DNA of 64,000 bases from Lingula anatina (taxonomy: Eukaryota > Brachiopoda > Lingulata > Lingulida > Lingulidae), in assembly GCF_001039355.2 (NCBI RefSeq), contig NW_019775433.1, positions 319,469-383,468 on the forward strand, read 5' to 3'. The notes beneath the pieces were generated by a model. It ran no database searches. It saw nothing but the letters and a program-made list of their open reading frames with translations, and was not told where the DNA came from. Position 1 is the stretch's first letter. Each line of letters opens with the position of its first letter. Of the stretch, positions 12,201 through 26,900 are shown one piece after another. A program made the translations under genes and the position numbers.

Positions 12201-12718
12201 CTTGTTCAGTTCATTTTAGCCAGGCTCTTTTAACATATATTTATGCACATGCATTACGCGGTCTTGATAGCAGAAGGGCACCCAAGCAGTGAACATAGAG
12301 CTTAAGAATGACGGTGCAATTTTGTTTGCAAAATTGTAAAAAAAAAACGTAAGTTTAATTAATTGGTAATTATAAACATTTTAAAGGTACAACCTGGCAT
12401 ATACCACGTTCCACTCTTGGATATATATATATATTCTTTCCAAACACACCTAATACATGAAAAAGAGAGAGGTTCTCCGCTACACAAGATATATTTTGAG
12501 AACTGTCATTAACCATTCAGGCATTTATTGATAAAATGCAATGTTCATGAATCTTTATTTGCAAATACACGTAGATAGTTTCGGGGTCTTATATCACTTG
12601 ATAAACATCATTATTTTGAGTAATTTGCTACTTTGGGTTAAGGGAAGATGTCATGACATCGTGTTATCAGAGGCGGGAGGACAGAGGGTGAGTCGATCTT
12701 TGGAGACAGTACTAATAG
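6293..12718. other. Gene-poor interval
   Basis: I find no exon with recognisable protein similarity in this 6.4 kb. It is AT-rich with short open frames only. It contains a 45-bp tandem duplication (7155-7243) and a short inverted repeat, GTTACAAAA with TTTTGTAAC, around 11666-11702. A GC-richer patch near 7730-7932 ends in a donor-like AGAAGTAAGTG and could be an untranslated 5' exon of the chitin synthase, but nothing proves it. Confidence 0.5.
7155..7243. repeat. 45-bp tandem duplication (2 diverged copies)
   Basis: Both copies, 7155-7199 and 7200-7243, begin GATAGTTGTTG and end TTTGTAACTGT. They differ at several internal positions, so the duplication is not recent. Confidence 0.8.
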
Positions 12719-13101
12719 TATATACCCTCTACCACACAGAGACATAATAAACAGTATATACCCTCTACCACACAGATACATAATAAACAGTATATACCCT
12801 CTACCACACAGATACATAATAAACAGTATATACCCTCTACCACACAGAGACATAATAAACAGTATATACCCTCTACCACACAGAGACATAATAAACAGTA
12901 TATACCCTCTACCACACAGAGACACAATAAACAGTATATACCCTCTACCACACAGAGACACAATAAACAGTATATACCCTCTACCACACAGAGACATAAT
13001 AAACCGTATATACCCTCTACCACACAGAGACATAATAAACCGTATATACCCTCTACCACACAGAGACATAATAAACAGTATATACCCTCTACCACACAGA
13101 G
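12719..13101. repeat. 36-bp minisatellite, 10.6 copies
   Basis: The unit starts TATACCCTCTACCACACAGA and continues GACATAATAAACAGTA. Copies start at 12721 and every 36 bases to 13081, the last being partial. Variants are limited to GAGACA/GATACA, CATAATAA/CACAATAA and ACAGTA/ACCGTA. The lack of indels indicates recent expansion. Because 36 is a multiple of three, stop-free 12-residue repeats appear in some frames of the minus strand; these are artefacts and not genes. Confidence 0.97.
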
Positions 13102-14768
13102 GGCCAGAGAGAGATTGTTGCACAAGATTTTCAGTTGAAAAAAAAAATTCACCCAACTGGCTCCTGAGAGTGGGTAGTGCATTTAATAATAATAATATTT
13201 ATTTATAGTCTAAAATCCAACGTATGTTCAATGGACTTTACAAATTTATAAAATTCACAATGGTCATAAGATGAATAGAAGGAAAATGGTAATGGAAAAA
13301 TGTAAAAGGTAAAAAATAGATAATAGGTGAAAATTAGAACTATGAACTAAGTACGTATACTGTATACTGGCATGATGTCTGTATAGGACGGCATTCAGCA
13401 TATGCACCTTGTGAGGAAAGTAACGTGAAGGCTAATAACGACATCAGCTAATCGATTCGAAGTTATTGTAAATTTTTTTCTTCTTTTTTTCAAAAATAGT
13501 GAATATGGGGGAACTTTACCTTTTAGCCGACAAGTAGATTAAGAGTTCTGTGAAATACATGTAGGGGCTTTCCAGACTCATCAATATACCTTTGATGATC
13601 TAAAAATAAAATCTTTAATTTAAACCCCCGTGTGCCAGACACAGTTTAATCAGCGTCACATCTTAAATTTCTACAGTAAATCAAATAAAGAATCCGGCAG
13701 AGATCTTAGATAACAAGGAATATGTAATCTGGGTCCGATACTGCTTTTAGTTGGTGATCAGTGTTCATAAAGAACAGAAAATGCTGTGTTTGTAGACAGG
13801 CTGATATAAAAAGTAAACACATTGCTTGACGTAATACTAACAGTTAATACTAGAATGGAACTTGAAGTTCATTACCCATTTGGCTTTCGCCGTACTGGAG
13901 GACGACATAGGCAAGCTAAAGAAAGTTCACCTTATTCAAGGCTTTCTTCAAGGTGAACATGACAGAGCATTGTTCCACTCTGTGTCATACACTACTTTCC
14001 AAATAAAAAGATTAATGTAAAATGTTTTGAAAAGAGAAGTATTTTAGTTAAGAAAACTTGACCTTCCTATTTAAGCCATGTTCAGGCGTGAACTTGAATC
14101 CATCCAAGTTTAGGCTTTCGTGACGACGGACGATGCATTTTTGTCATTTGTTTAAAGCACCTGTAATTAGTAGTAAATGTCAATGATTTTCTTCTGATTT
14201 GCCACATTAAGTGAAAGTCATCAGCTATACCCTTACTCATGTGACCATTAGTCACAACAACATCGCCCCCCTCCCCCCCCCTCTCTCTCTCTCTTTCTCT
14301 CTCTTAAAAAATCTAAGGGGTTAGCATAGTTCACGTAAAAGCCAGTGAACAGCATCAAATTAAGATGTCGGATCAAGTTCAGTGGAATATTCTATTGCGA
14401 ACTATGCAGTCACTGAGCGGATGTTAAGATGGCCGCCTCGATAGACGCGTCTTATCAAAGAACGCAGGGCCCAAAAAGTCCAAGGTGCTACCGATCTCCA
14501 GATAACGCCTGACGCAGGCCTTCGCGATAATTTTACCCGGGCCGTTGACATAGCAACAAGACAATTTTCTCCGCTTAATTGCGGTCGATGATATTATAAT
14601 TAAGTCACGATTAGCTGAGTTTGATGAAATAATTTGATAAAATAAAATGAATAACGGCGTGAATGAAAAGTGTCTAGCATACCATAACATAGTGTGGGGG
14701 ACTGCAGCCACCCCGAGCGGGGAGAGTAGGGATTATGTGCTAGTAAATGGTTAAAAAAAGGGGAGAAA
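13102..14768. promoter_or_regulatory. Upstream flank of the chitin synthase gene
   Basis: No exon is recognised. The last 300-400 bases before the start codon are probably promoter plus 5' UTR, with somewhat higher GC from about 14400 (for example CGATAGACGCGTC near 14438). I could not identify a confident TATA box or initiator. A C-rich then CT-rich tract lies at 14266-14305. Confidence 0.3.
14266..14305. repeat. C-rich and (CT)n tract
   Basis: A run of C broken by single T bases passes directly into an imperfect CT microsatellite. It is about 460 bases upstream of the chitin synthase start codon. Confidence 0.9.
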
Positions 14769-14892
14769 ATGAGTGGAAAAGGAAAGAAACCACCTAAGAA
14801 AATCGTGGGTGTCACTCCTAAAGGAATTCTCAAAACTGGGAAGAGAAGATCTAAGAAACCCTTGAAAACGCGTCTGGCGAATCTTCATGATG
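14769..14892 (+). CDS. CS1: Chitin synthase exon 1: basic N-terminus with the start codon
   Basis: ATG at 14769 has A at -3. It opens 41 codons rich in lysine ([19 protein letters not shown], then [12 protein letters not shown]), followed by a GTAGGT donor. The exon leaves one G, which combines with CT at 15589 to give an in-frame Ala before [10 protein letters not shown]. The matching phase, good donor and start context are why I chose this start. The next exon also has an ATG (15558) in the same frame, but it lies before a strong acceptor (CTATTCCAG, ending 15588), so it is probably intronic. A poly-basic N-terminus followed by an acidic stretch is unusual but sequence-supported. Confidence 0.75.
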
Positions 14893-17800
14893 GTAGGTCA
14901 TTTATAAAAGCGTGACGGTTAAGAAAGTAAAATACAACGACTGTACGTTCAAATAATAACTAATAACAGCGGATAGTTTTCACCTAGGTCCTAATTCAGA
15001 TTGAACGACTTAAAATTGCGTAAGTCATGAAAAGCAACTCGCTATGGTCATAACTCGTAATGAGGAACTCGCCGAGATCTTTGTGGATTTCAGTGAAGTC
15101 CCGCGAAGTTGTAACTTAGCTTTCGAAGAGTAGTCGGCAACAAATCATGTGTAGAACAAGTGTGGGTTGAAAGGAGATAGTACTAGAACTACTTGTACAG
15201 GTGTGCATAACCCAGCATAATAATATAAGGGTCATCATTAATAATGCCATTTTAATCAACTTTATCTTTAGCACGTCGGATAACCCCTTGTCATTCTTAT
15301 CTACGAGGATGCAAATTTAGACATCCCTAGCAACATTACAAAATCTGGTTCTATAAAGATCTGTTACGTATGTGCTTTTGTCTTTAGTTTAGTGGCAGAA
15401 AGAAATGGGTAAGTGACAAGTGACACAGTTGACCAAGAGCATGTGTGTGTGTGTGTGTGTTTGTGTGTGTGCCTGCACGCGCGCACAATGGGTGCCATAA
15501 ATAATTAATTCAATATGAAAGAAAAAAAAACAAAACAAGCAATGTCGACAGATTACGATGATGCAATCTGTGAAATTCTCTATTCCAGCTTGTCGCCGCC
15601 TTCCACAGAAAGAAGAAGAGGACTACCCGGAACCTCTTCCCGACCCTTCACTCCGAGATCCCTACCCCGGGGACAACCCAGGGTACGGCGCTGCGGGGTC
15701 GCCATATTCCGACTCAGACCCTTACCAGGACGACTCCGACGTTTATTTATTTCCAGCGCAGGCGAGCAACGACGACGGCCTTTCAGACAAGGATTCGGTA
15801 TTTGAGGAACCGAACCCGGATTCGTTAGATCCAGATCCGTTTGAAGGGTACGAACTTTTCGACATGTCTGCAGGCAAGGGGCCAGCCCCCGGGCCGCCAA
15901 CCAAAGTGATTAAAGGTGGCGCTCATAACCGCGACAGCACCAAGGACCAGAATAAAGGCGATGATCTGGCAACACTAGAAGTTCTGGATGAAAGGGTTAT
16001 ACTTGAAAATTTACATGTCAGATACGTCAATGGACAGTATTATGTAAGTTTATCTTAAAACTATTCTTTTTGTCGTATTCACTAGAAGTTACTCCTGAAA
16101 ACCGCTGGATACAATAGGGTGTGGGGTGCCTCGTTTTTAAACATTTTGAACCGCCCTTTTTTCTCCATTTTATTCATTTATAAATCTAACCCTGGAATTA
16201 ACTAAATTTATTTTGTTAAAATCTCACTTTCATCATCTGAACGAGCACGTTTACCAGTTCATATCTGGAGAAGTACTAGAAAAACCGCATTTGTCTGAAA
16301 TAACTGCTATTAGCGCACGACTTCCTTGCCCTGCGCTCGTTTTCCCTGTTACTCACTCGGAGGAAGAAGATATAGCAGACGATAGGAATAGGCTACTACA
16401 AGTTGTTACCAAGTGGCAGAATGTCACGAACCGCGTGGATTAATACATATACCTTGTCATTAGGCCAGATCTCCCGCCTACGCCGTCACGACCTATGATG
16501 TCAAAGGGGAGACATGGCTAGGAGTCTGGCTGCCTGGAATTTTTTTATTGATTTTGTGATGTACGTTCAAGTAATGCAATGTGCTAAGATGTGTTTTATT
16601 TCTTAAATGCCACAATGCACCCCTTTCCCCCACAAAAAAGAATAATTCAAGTACATTAAATTGCATTTTTACTAAATTTTTACTAAATTCTACTTAACAT
16701 TGCTGAATTTAGTGGCCTTGTTGAAGAAAACATTCCCAGTTTGAAAAAATTATTCATATGTTAAAATAACAAAGATTTTTTTCATAAACCAATCTTTATG
16801 GATTTCTAGAAATTACATTATTGGTTAGGGTTTGGGCTGCTATCCTTGCTCGGTACGGAAATGGCCGAATGCTTCCGATTTACCAAGACGGAGACGTCAT
16901 AAAGATCTCACCAATGAGCTTCATGGCAGATCTCGCCCGAACTGCTTGGCATGAAAAACGCGTTACGAGACACATCGGTGGTTTTGCGGTGACACAGCGT
17001 ATAATATTAAAGCCCCCTGTAACGCTTGTTTGGAAATCCCGATAGTTTGTGCCGAAGACCATAAAGAGGCAGTCAGTGACCCGGGGAGGGGAACTTTCCA
17101 CGATTGGCTGGTAGCACACTTGTGTAGCAACAAGATGGACATTAGCTGCATTAATTCTGTCTTAATAGGGAGCTCTATATTTGGCCAGTGTATAATTAAG
17201 TCATAAGACTGCCGGTTGAATTTACATGTTCAGAAACCAAAACATTTGTTTTGGCTGGAAAGTTTTCCCTATTTTTATTCTTCTTGTCATTTTTATACTT
17301 TTATTGTCTGGATGACTGCTTTGAGTTTTGTATCAATCTTTCTATCAACTGCCTGTCTTTGGAGTTAAAGAGGAAAATTAGATAAATAATAAACACTTGT
17401 CTTTTTCAAGCCCCACCAAAAGGGACATGTAATGATACAACATTTTAGGATTAACACCTGTAAGATTTGACCATCCCTTTTGACGACAGAGGTGTCTGCT
17501 CTTGGCCTGTCCTATTGACTGTCACCTGTACCCAGTACATGGGGTGACAGGTAGATGTCATTTTACCTGACATATCTCCTTGGTGCGTCACAATGCATTA
17601 TCTACAATGTAGAACACAGCCTCCTATATTAATTAATGTTAATTGAAAATTAAAATTCAGGATGGATGAGTAGTATGACATTTGTATTCCATCTTGATGT
17701 TAATGACATTACAATGTGTGACACAATATTAGATCCGCTGATATAGTTTTATTAATATGTATCAGCTGTTGTATAATTGAGTTTTGTCTAGAAAATGTAT

Positions 17801-20800
17801 ACTGAATTGAATAGGTGCATACTGTGAATTATATCCAGTCTATCAAGTTCATTCGATCGGGGTTTCCTTATCTTAAAAAACTACGTCTTTGCCTGTTTTG
17901 ACCAACACTTTTGATTTTACATCCCAAAATAAGAATCAGAAAAACGTTGTTCTTTGGCTGGATAGGGTGGGAAACTCAAAAGAGGTCCACTTCGGTACCT
18001 ATAAAAGAGGCTGTTCTATTCGCACACTTAACTAAAATGAAAAGGCAGGACTTAATTCTTAAAACTGCATCAATTTAGTAGCCTTATATGCTCTACTAGT
18101 TTGTATAATTTGCTATATTTATACTCGAACCCCATCCTCTTGGCCGCATGAGGATTCGACCAAAATAATTTCCAAGATATCAAAGAATTACTTAGTCCTA
18201 CCACTCATCCCCTTTCCCCAACAAACATAGTTTTTTTACCGTCTTCTTGTCTTAATCTATTCAATCCAGAGATATAAAATCTACCAATTTATGCCTCCCT
18301 AGATTTCACGGCTGTGTCAGTAAATACTGCAATTTACATGAAGTTTCTCGTTGACAAGAGAAAAGAGTGCCTTTGAGGCGGATTAATCTACTAACATCTT
18401 GATTATAAATGAGATTAAGGACCTAAGCGACAACAATCCTCCCCCTTTCGCCCTCCAAGTCGTGTATCACCCATGTTAATCAGCGGCTTAATGTGCTCAC
18501 GACACCTGTGTGGAATATGTTAACTAACTTTGATATTTGTTGAGGAAATTTTCCGAGGTAGAAACTATGGGATATTCATAATTTTTTTCTGTGTAGATAG
18601 CAATGAATGAAAGTGATCGATATCATGAAAATATTTAATTAATTCAAAAGTTAATTAAATAAATAAATAAATATTTTGTTTATAAAACAATCGATTCATG
18701 TTTAATACATAGCAGGTATCTACATGTAAAACCATTTTTGCACAAGGGAATGTTAATCCTGAATTAAAGTTACAATTTAAAAATATGTCCGCACGCCTTA
18801 AGGCNAATTTATTTATTTATCGATTTTTCTTTCATTTGTCAATTAATTTAAACGATTCGATTAACTCTTTCACCCATTCATTAGGTATACAGAAATCAGT
18901 CATCCGACTGAACAAATAGGGCCGGGTTTCCCCAACCGCCACGCATAGGCCCTACTCTCTTTCAAAATTTTCTTTCTTTCCTCTGGAAATGGACTTTAAA
19001 CACGAACTTTTCTCTTCCCCATAGTGTACTAGCTAGACTTCTTCACTGCTAAGCTGATGTAAGACTTATGACCTATTACCGCACACGTAATCGGCTTATA
19101 ACTCATTAACTGTGCTCCGACCCCCTCATGGCAACGGCCCTTAGTAACAGAGGCGTGGCTTAGTTGTCAGCCTGACTTGAAAAACTCATCAAAAGACACA
19201 TTTTGCAATGCAAATTCATAAAAATTATTACATCCAACGTTAGATACTTTTTTGATTAATATAAACACACAAAAAACTCAAAAACATGATTTTAAGCGTA
19301 GTTAACCCTATCACCGGCCTTAAGTAATTACGATTACCTACTCTTTGAGTTTACGCTTTGTTCACGAAATCTATTTCTCTTTAATTTACTTTCAGACGTA
19401 CATTGGAGATGTCTTGGTGGTTGTCAACCCATTTAAGACGCTGCACATATATAAAGAGCAGGTAGGATATCAGCCTATGACCTTCTGCTACTTAAACTTT
19501 TAATATTTAAATCTGTAGTTGAAATTTCTATTACTTGGATGATATTTCGATCGTCATAGAGCTAAAGTCTTTAGAATGGTAAAAAAGAATTGCTGTTTAA
19601 CAGACTGAATTAGATTATTTTTATGTTAATGTCGATGTTTTATACACCTGAATGAAGAGATACCTGAATGACATTTAAACTTATTATGTATATGAGACAC
19701 GCAATAGTCTGGGTTCTTTATACGTTATCATTTTGTCCTAAAATGTCCAAGCACTTAAAGTGTCACACCTAACACACTGACACACTAATAATACCACACC
19801 TAACACAGTTATACACTAATAGTACCACACCTAACACACTGTTACACTAATAGTACCACACCTAACACACTGTTACACTAATAGTACCACACCTAACACA
19901 CTGTTACATAAAATGCACGGTTACACCGAACATATAGTAAGACAATAGGTACTAAATCGTTTTTTCTCTCCAGGATCATGAGCTTTACACTAATGCCGAC
20001 AGTCGTGCCGATCTCAAACCACACATTTTCTGGACGGCAGACTCGACATATCAGCGCATGCGCAAAGACAACAAGAACCAGGTGATCCTTGTGAGCGGAG
20101 AGTCAGGGAGCGGGAAAACTGAGAACTCCAAATTTGTGATCCAGCACGTGGCTTACCTGTGTTCTGGCAACTCGGATAAAAATATTTCAAATTTGCATAA
20201 AAAGATTGTCGAGGTGGGTTAAATAATTATATTTTAGTTTATTAAAGTAACTCAACCATTTCAAAAATTATTATTGTACTTCTTATCGTTTTGCTGAGTA
20301 AATGTCTTGGCTGATTTGAAATAGCAAAATGTTTTTAATTTTGTTTTACCTAATGTTCTGGTAAACAAGTGGGTGTTTTTGTTTTGGAAACTGTAAAAAA
20401 AAGTGAAGAGAACGCCTTTTTAAATTTTAAATTAAATTTTAAATGGCGCTGTTTTCATTAAGTACTGTCTAACGCTACATGAACATTTCAGGTAAACCCA
20501 CTTCTTGAAGCTTTCGGTAATGCCCGCACTGCAATGAACAATAATTCCAGTCGATTTGGAAAATTTGTTGACATGTACTTTACGAAATATGGGAAACTCA
20601 CTGGAGGTAAATATCATGATAAGATAAGAAGGAAGCATAATCACTGCAAAGGATTTTATTATTTAAGGATATTTTTAACTTTATAATTTTGCTCGAAGAT
20701 AAGGCATGTAATAATGAAATAATATATAAAGTTACGGATATTAAAACTTTTTTCTGTGAATTGCAGCACGCATCAGTGACTTCCTGCTGGAGAAGTCCAG

Positions 20801-20941
20801 AATAGTGCAGAAGAGTCCACAAGACAGAAATTTTCATATATTCTACTACTTATTTGCTGGAATGCCAAAAGATATGTTGGAGTACTACTCCTTAGAGAAA
20901 CCAGAAAAATACAGGTAATATGATCTCTCTCTGTCTCTCTT

Positions 20942-20973
<32 letters not shown>

Positions 20974-23900
20974 CCCTTCATTGACTTTTGCCAGTGTAGT
21001 ATTTTCAGTCCATTGCATTTATTTCAAACTTAGTGCCAACATCGTTTACTTTCTGTTTCAGAATCCTTCGAAACACGGACGGTACACCGATATTCGAGAG
21101 CCAACAACACATGTCCGTGTGCAAAGATATGTTCGTTCATCTCAATGACATCATGAAGTTAGTTGGTTTTATCGCGGAGGTAGGTTGTTCAAACAGTGGG
21201 TCATTAGCTATGATGCTGTACATTGTTAACGAGAGTAACAATCTCCGATTATGCTTTAGAAGCTCATTATTCTAATATCATATACACTTCACAAGCATTT
21301 TGGTGCCACGCATACATGAAAGACGTGATAACCACAGGCGGGAAATATGTGATAACTTATCATCTGGTTACATTTATGTAATGATATGTAGGAATAATCA
21401 CACTAATGTACAGTAATGTTGGAATGATTTAAATTATGAAACAGTAAGTGTGGTAAAAGAGGACTTCCTGACGAAAAAAGTTCGTTTTCTTGCAAAATAA
21501 GATATCAAAAAAAAAAACATGAAATCAAGCACGAGTTGCCAACTTAAATATTTTAACAGTAATATGACGAAATATTTATTAAAATTGAAAATAATTTGGA
21601 AAAGCATGCAGCTCTAGATGTGTCCTTCCTGTCCTAACACAGTCTTCAATCAATCCGTTTATCTATTGTCTATTCTCAATTGCATCGCACACTACCGCCA
21701 GCCGTGCATTTCAGAGGGTCAGTAGCTTTCCATTCAATTCTCTTCACAAAATATGGAAGCTAAACGTGGCACTTCAAGTAACATGTATGGTTTTCTGTTC
21801 AGGACATCGCGACAATCTTCACCTTGCTGTCCACAGTGTTGCACATCTCCAATATTGAGTTCGTGGATGATGAGGACACGGACGGCGTTTACATTGAAGA
21901 TGAGGCTCCTCTGGACATAGGTAAAAATCCATACTTATCTTCACATGTAAATCATTTTTTATGCTAAAATGTATCTTTTATTCATTATAATTCTGGTTTT
22001 AATAAGTTTTCTAGCTGGCAAACGCCACAATTTGCGATTTAGGCGCACTGCTTTATAATACCTGAATAGATTTAGACTGTATCATCAGAAAATTAAGTTT
22101 GAAATTATTAGAAATAACTGCACACAGACCTACTGCCGACCCACACGTAGAAAATACATGTCATCAATGAACTGCCATTCTACTTAATCGCATTGATAAC
22201 ATTCTGTATTATACTATATTTCAGCCGCTGATCTTTTGGGTGTGAACGAGAGAGAACTGACGAAAGCTTTGATTTCCAACATTTCCCGCATATCAGGTAT
22301 TCTGGTCGTGTGATTGAACCGTTTTGAACGCGTGCCCTCCAAGTTCTTTATTTGCTCGGGCTAAAGTCAAAAAGTACATTATTGAAAGACTCGTAAAATT
22401 GAGAACATTACTATCACGTTAAGACATAATGTTAATTTTGCCAAAACTTTACTTAGGTTTAAAAAAAGGAAGTTATCTTTTCAAATATATTTTACGATTG
22501 CTTGATTAAATGCCTTAGATAGAATAAAAAAAATATAATAACACAAGGTCTATATCTCCAAGTGCATCACTAATAGCATAGAAGACTACAAATTTGGGGT
22601 GGCAGTAGATTTTCCTTTCATATTAATTATAATCATACAAAACTGGTGTTTATCACTTGCTGTTTTGTCCATACAGGAGAGGATGTCGTAAGTTTGAAGA
22701 ACAAACATCAGGCCAATGACGGACGAGACGCTTTGGCCAAGGCGCTGTACGAGCGTCTGTTCGGGTGGATTGTCGCACAGATCAACCATCAATTACAGCC
22801 TGCCAAAGAACAAAGGTGAGGCAATTATAGACTTCAGAAGTAATTGGTTGTTTGTAAAGATTCTTATTCAAATGAGAAACACACAGTCGAATTCAGATTT
22901 GTGAATGGATTGATTATGCAAATATTGCAACGAACTCTAAAAGAAAAGTTACAAAAACACATTCAAAATAAGTCTGTTTCACACTTTTTGCCTTTCCGCA
23001 TACGTTTACCTTGCCACATTTTACTCCTATTGGTTTGTCGCAATTAAGAGCATCTGTCACCAAGACTCATTTTTTAAATGTCTGTCAATTTCATTTTTCT
23101 TTTTCAGAAACGACAAAGGCCCCACCATGGGTATACTAGATATATCTGGTTTTGAAAACTTTAAAACCAACAGTTTCGAACAACTCTGCATCAACGTGGC
23201 GAACGAGCAGCTACAGTTCCACTTCAACAACTACATCTTTGTCCAAGAACAGAAAGACTACGAAGACGACGGCGTAGACTGGACTACTATCGAATTTAAG
23301 AACAACGAGAATGTACTTAACCTCTTTATGGAGGTAAGTGTGACGTCATACATGACGTACTCAAAACACATGACGTAGATATTATTATAGGTCTTCGAGT
23401 TTACGTTTTGCATATATCAAATGTCAATGTACATGTAGATCCAGGTTTTTAGCTGATTTTACTAACTCTTTTCTTTTTTGCGTGTTTTCTTTCAGAAATA
23501 CTCATTTAAAATTCTGATCTTCTAAGTGAAAAGTAACACACACTATTTTATAATCGCCAATGACGGTTTTTGATATATAATGCAAGAATTGGCTTACAAA
23601 CATCATACCGATTTGTCACGCGATTATATGTTATTTTGGTATATTCCAACTTAATAAACCACATATAATGGAAACTTGGCTCAAACAGGTCTGTCTGGCG
23701 AAGTGTACCGTAACACACTACTTTTCCATCTGTATTTTTTTCAACAAATAAACCAATGTTAATAGTGTCGTTCCACAGGCTAGGCGCAGCCAGTAAATCT
23801 GTTTGAAGTTGCGTCATGCTTACTAATAAGCTTCCACAGACGGGATATTGTATCTAAATGACTAAACTGACATTGGACAGGATATATGGCATCGGCTTCA

Positions 23901-26900
23901 CAACAACATCACAATAGGCATTGTAATAGTAAGACATGTACTTCGACGGTGATGGCGTCTTACTAATAATTGTAATTAGACTATTACTCTATTCGTATGA
24001 ATGTGTGAAAGTCTTTAGCCTTTGGCATTTAGGGTATTTATGGCAGTTTGAGCTGAAACTGTGTTTTTTTTCTTTAAAATGCAATCTTAAAATACGTTTT
24101 CTCGTCTCTCACAACTTTGGTGTTTATCTAGTCGGAAATAATATGGGTCATGACACGGTGTAACTTTTTTCTCTTCAGTCAGCTTATGACGCGTGCTGGG
24201 ACTCGATTGAAGTGTTAAGGCTCTGTGACTAGTATCATGGCGACGTCCCTATATGTTTATTTGATATCAAACGGAAACACTTTGCTTTATGGTCAACATA
24301 AGTCATCCGAGACCACAACACGTATGTTAAGGTAGCAATGAAATATACATACTTGTGCACTCTTGCAACACAGCCACGGCAACAGGGACGCGGAGGGGGG
24401 GGGGTATGGCGAATGTTGCAAATAAATATATACACATAAAATGAAACACAGAGGGGGCGCTTGTGATGTAACAGTATCGTAAACGGTTTACAACATTATA
24501 CTGCTTTAATTATGCATGTGTTTTCATTAATGTTCATAACAAGAGAATAGGACCTGATTTCAAAAGGGCCGACGGGACAGAATACTCATACATGAGAGCC
24601 ATTGAAAAGTAATAAATTTATTTGACGCACAGACAAATAAACCATGTCCTCAACCATCACGATTTGACTGAACATTTAAATGTTTAAATTATTGCATTTT
24701 AAGGCCGTATTATATGAATATGTGTGTACCCTACAGAAAAATCCGGAACTAAATAGAAATCTGTCTAATGGAAACGTGAATAAAATAAAGAATAACACAG
24801 CCGCAGCATCTCTTCCGTAGTCCTGTGATTAGGCAGTATTTTGCACACTTCAAATATAGGTTTTAACTGGAATTCCTGACCGAACTGGACAAATGCTGGA
24901 CAAAGACAAATGCTAGATTTTCCAGGAAAAGTGCGCTCAAAATTTATAAAGAAAGGAACTTTTCATTTCACGAAATCGTCATCAATGTGCATTTTTAGCA
25001 AAGCTATCAAAAAGATGTCTAACCAGTCACAGCACCCACACGATGTAAACTTTAAGACATATAAAATGCCATTACTTTCTCATCTCAGACGGTTGCGGTT
25101 GGGTCTTTTTTATCAAGTCATGCCATCTCGGGGCAAAAACAGGGCTTTGCGCTGTTTGTCACCTGAATGTCAGGTGTTGACGGACTTAAAACAAGCCACA
25201 AAATATCAAAGTATACATATAAAAGGCGTTCATGTTGAGTTTGACACCATAACGCGGCGAGCGTCCATAAATCTGGTCTTGTATGCGATAATGGAAACAG
25301 ATGTGCTCTACCTATACTACCCTGCTTACAACTGTAAAGAATTAAGTGTGTTGAATAAAGTGAACGGGTTAAAATATCCACTGTCTTCTCTGCTAATGCA
25401 TGGCGCCCTCTTACACTCTTGAGAAAAGTTCATCGAAGAATCTCCGTCATAACCAGCTAGAAGATTTATGATAAATGTCTTAGTTGTTACAATAGCACCC
25501 CCATAATAACACCGTAACCAACAGATTTACTATTGTACAGAGTTTCTTGAAATATTTGCTGAAGAAGCTAATTTGATAGTCATAGTTATAAAATATACGT
25601 GTTTTTGTAATCATTTTAGACGCTGTGGTTTCATTCTGTATGTTAAAGGTTTTGACTGTAACGTGATTGGATATTTAGGGCTGAGTGCTTAAAAAAGAGT
25701 AAAAGATGAACGAAGCTTGTCAGTCATTAAGTCATTTGCCATGTAATTTACTCGCCAGTGACTGAAACATCACTGCGCATGAACAGAAAAGGTAGCTTTA
25801 TTACAAAGTCCGAACAAAAAAGAACGAATGAATATTTACTTGCATACTTCCAGGCTATACTAGAAATATTAATATAGGTAAATAAAACTCTTCGTAAAAG
25901 GCTAGGATGGGATATTTTAAAGATATATGTATGTATAAAGTAAAGTGTTTCCTGATTACTGAGCACGTTGATTGTTTTAGATGTGCTAAATATAAAACAA
26001 TGAGCAGGAATTAGTGACACATTATGCCCTTTAAGAGTATCAAAGACTGGCCATGACTCAATTCACTTTCGACAATGATTTATTCTTCATATGTTGCTTC
26101 CATGTGAAATGCAATATTCTCGTTCGAGGAAGAACTAACGTAGTAACGAAGACTGTCTTTTCCTTTGATACACTGAAGAAAACTGAGCGCGTGCGTGCCC
26201 CGCGCCATCAAGAGCGTCATATTATCCTAACATAATATAACATATTGCTTGCACCCATTATCCACACGTTAATTCGTACTGGTGAGTTTCTCCACTGACC
26301 GTGCCGTCACTCGCCTCTCTGTACTGTTTCTATACTTGTACTCTCAGATTTAACGACTTTCTTTGACACTTACTTGTAGGGTGAAGTCGTAGAAATTTTT
26401 GACTCGTTGATAATGCAAGCACGTAATGGCAGTAGTTATGATATGTCCAGTTTTGTGGTTATCCTTCACTCACTTATTTCGCCTCAAAGTGTGTGGAGCC
26501 AACTTAATGTTTGCATGTTTATGAAAGAAAAGAAGCACAAACAAGGCTGAAAAAAATTTTTTTTCAATCCATTTTGTCATGTACCTCACATAAAAGTTAA
26601 TATCATTCACTTTTCTCCTTTAAGAAATACCGCGGCTTTTTCGACTTGCTGGACGAGGAGACAAAGTTCCCGCAGTCCACCGACCTGAGCCTGGTCCAGA
26701 AGCTGAACAGTAACCTGAAGGACAACAAGGCCTACGTCAGCGCTCCGGGCAGTGACACCGCCTTCGCCATCACGCATTACGCCGCAGATGTAAGTCGTCT
26801 GCCATTTTGGCGTCAAATTTAATAAAACATTGAATAGATGTGCATTTTGGAAAGTTCCTGTTTTTAATTTGATAGCTTTAGTGTCTTGTTTCGCAAATAT

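Noticed and set aside
12638-13182. Minus-strand open frames of 156-172 codons with a perfect 12-residue repeat
   Set aside because: They are the 36-bp minisatellite read in frame; two frames are open at once and there is no start context or flanking domain.
24910-25422. 170-codon open frame in chitin synthase intron 11
   Set aside because: No recognisable domain, an equally open opposite strand over part of it, and no splice sites in a useful phase. Chance is sufficient in 3.3 kb of intron.
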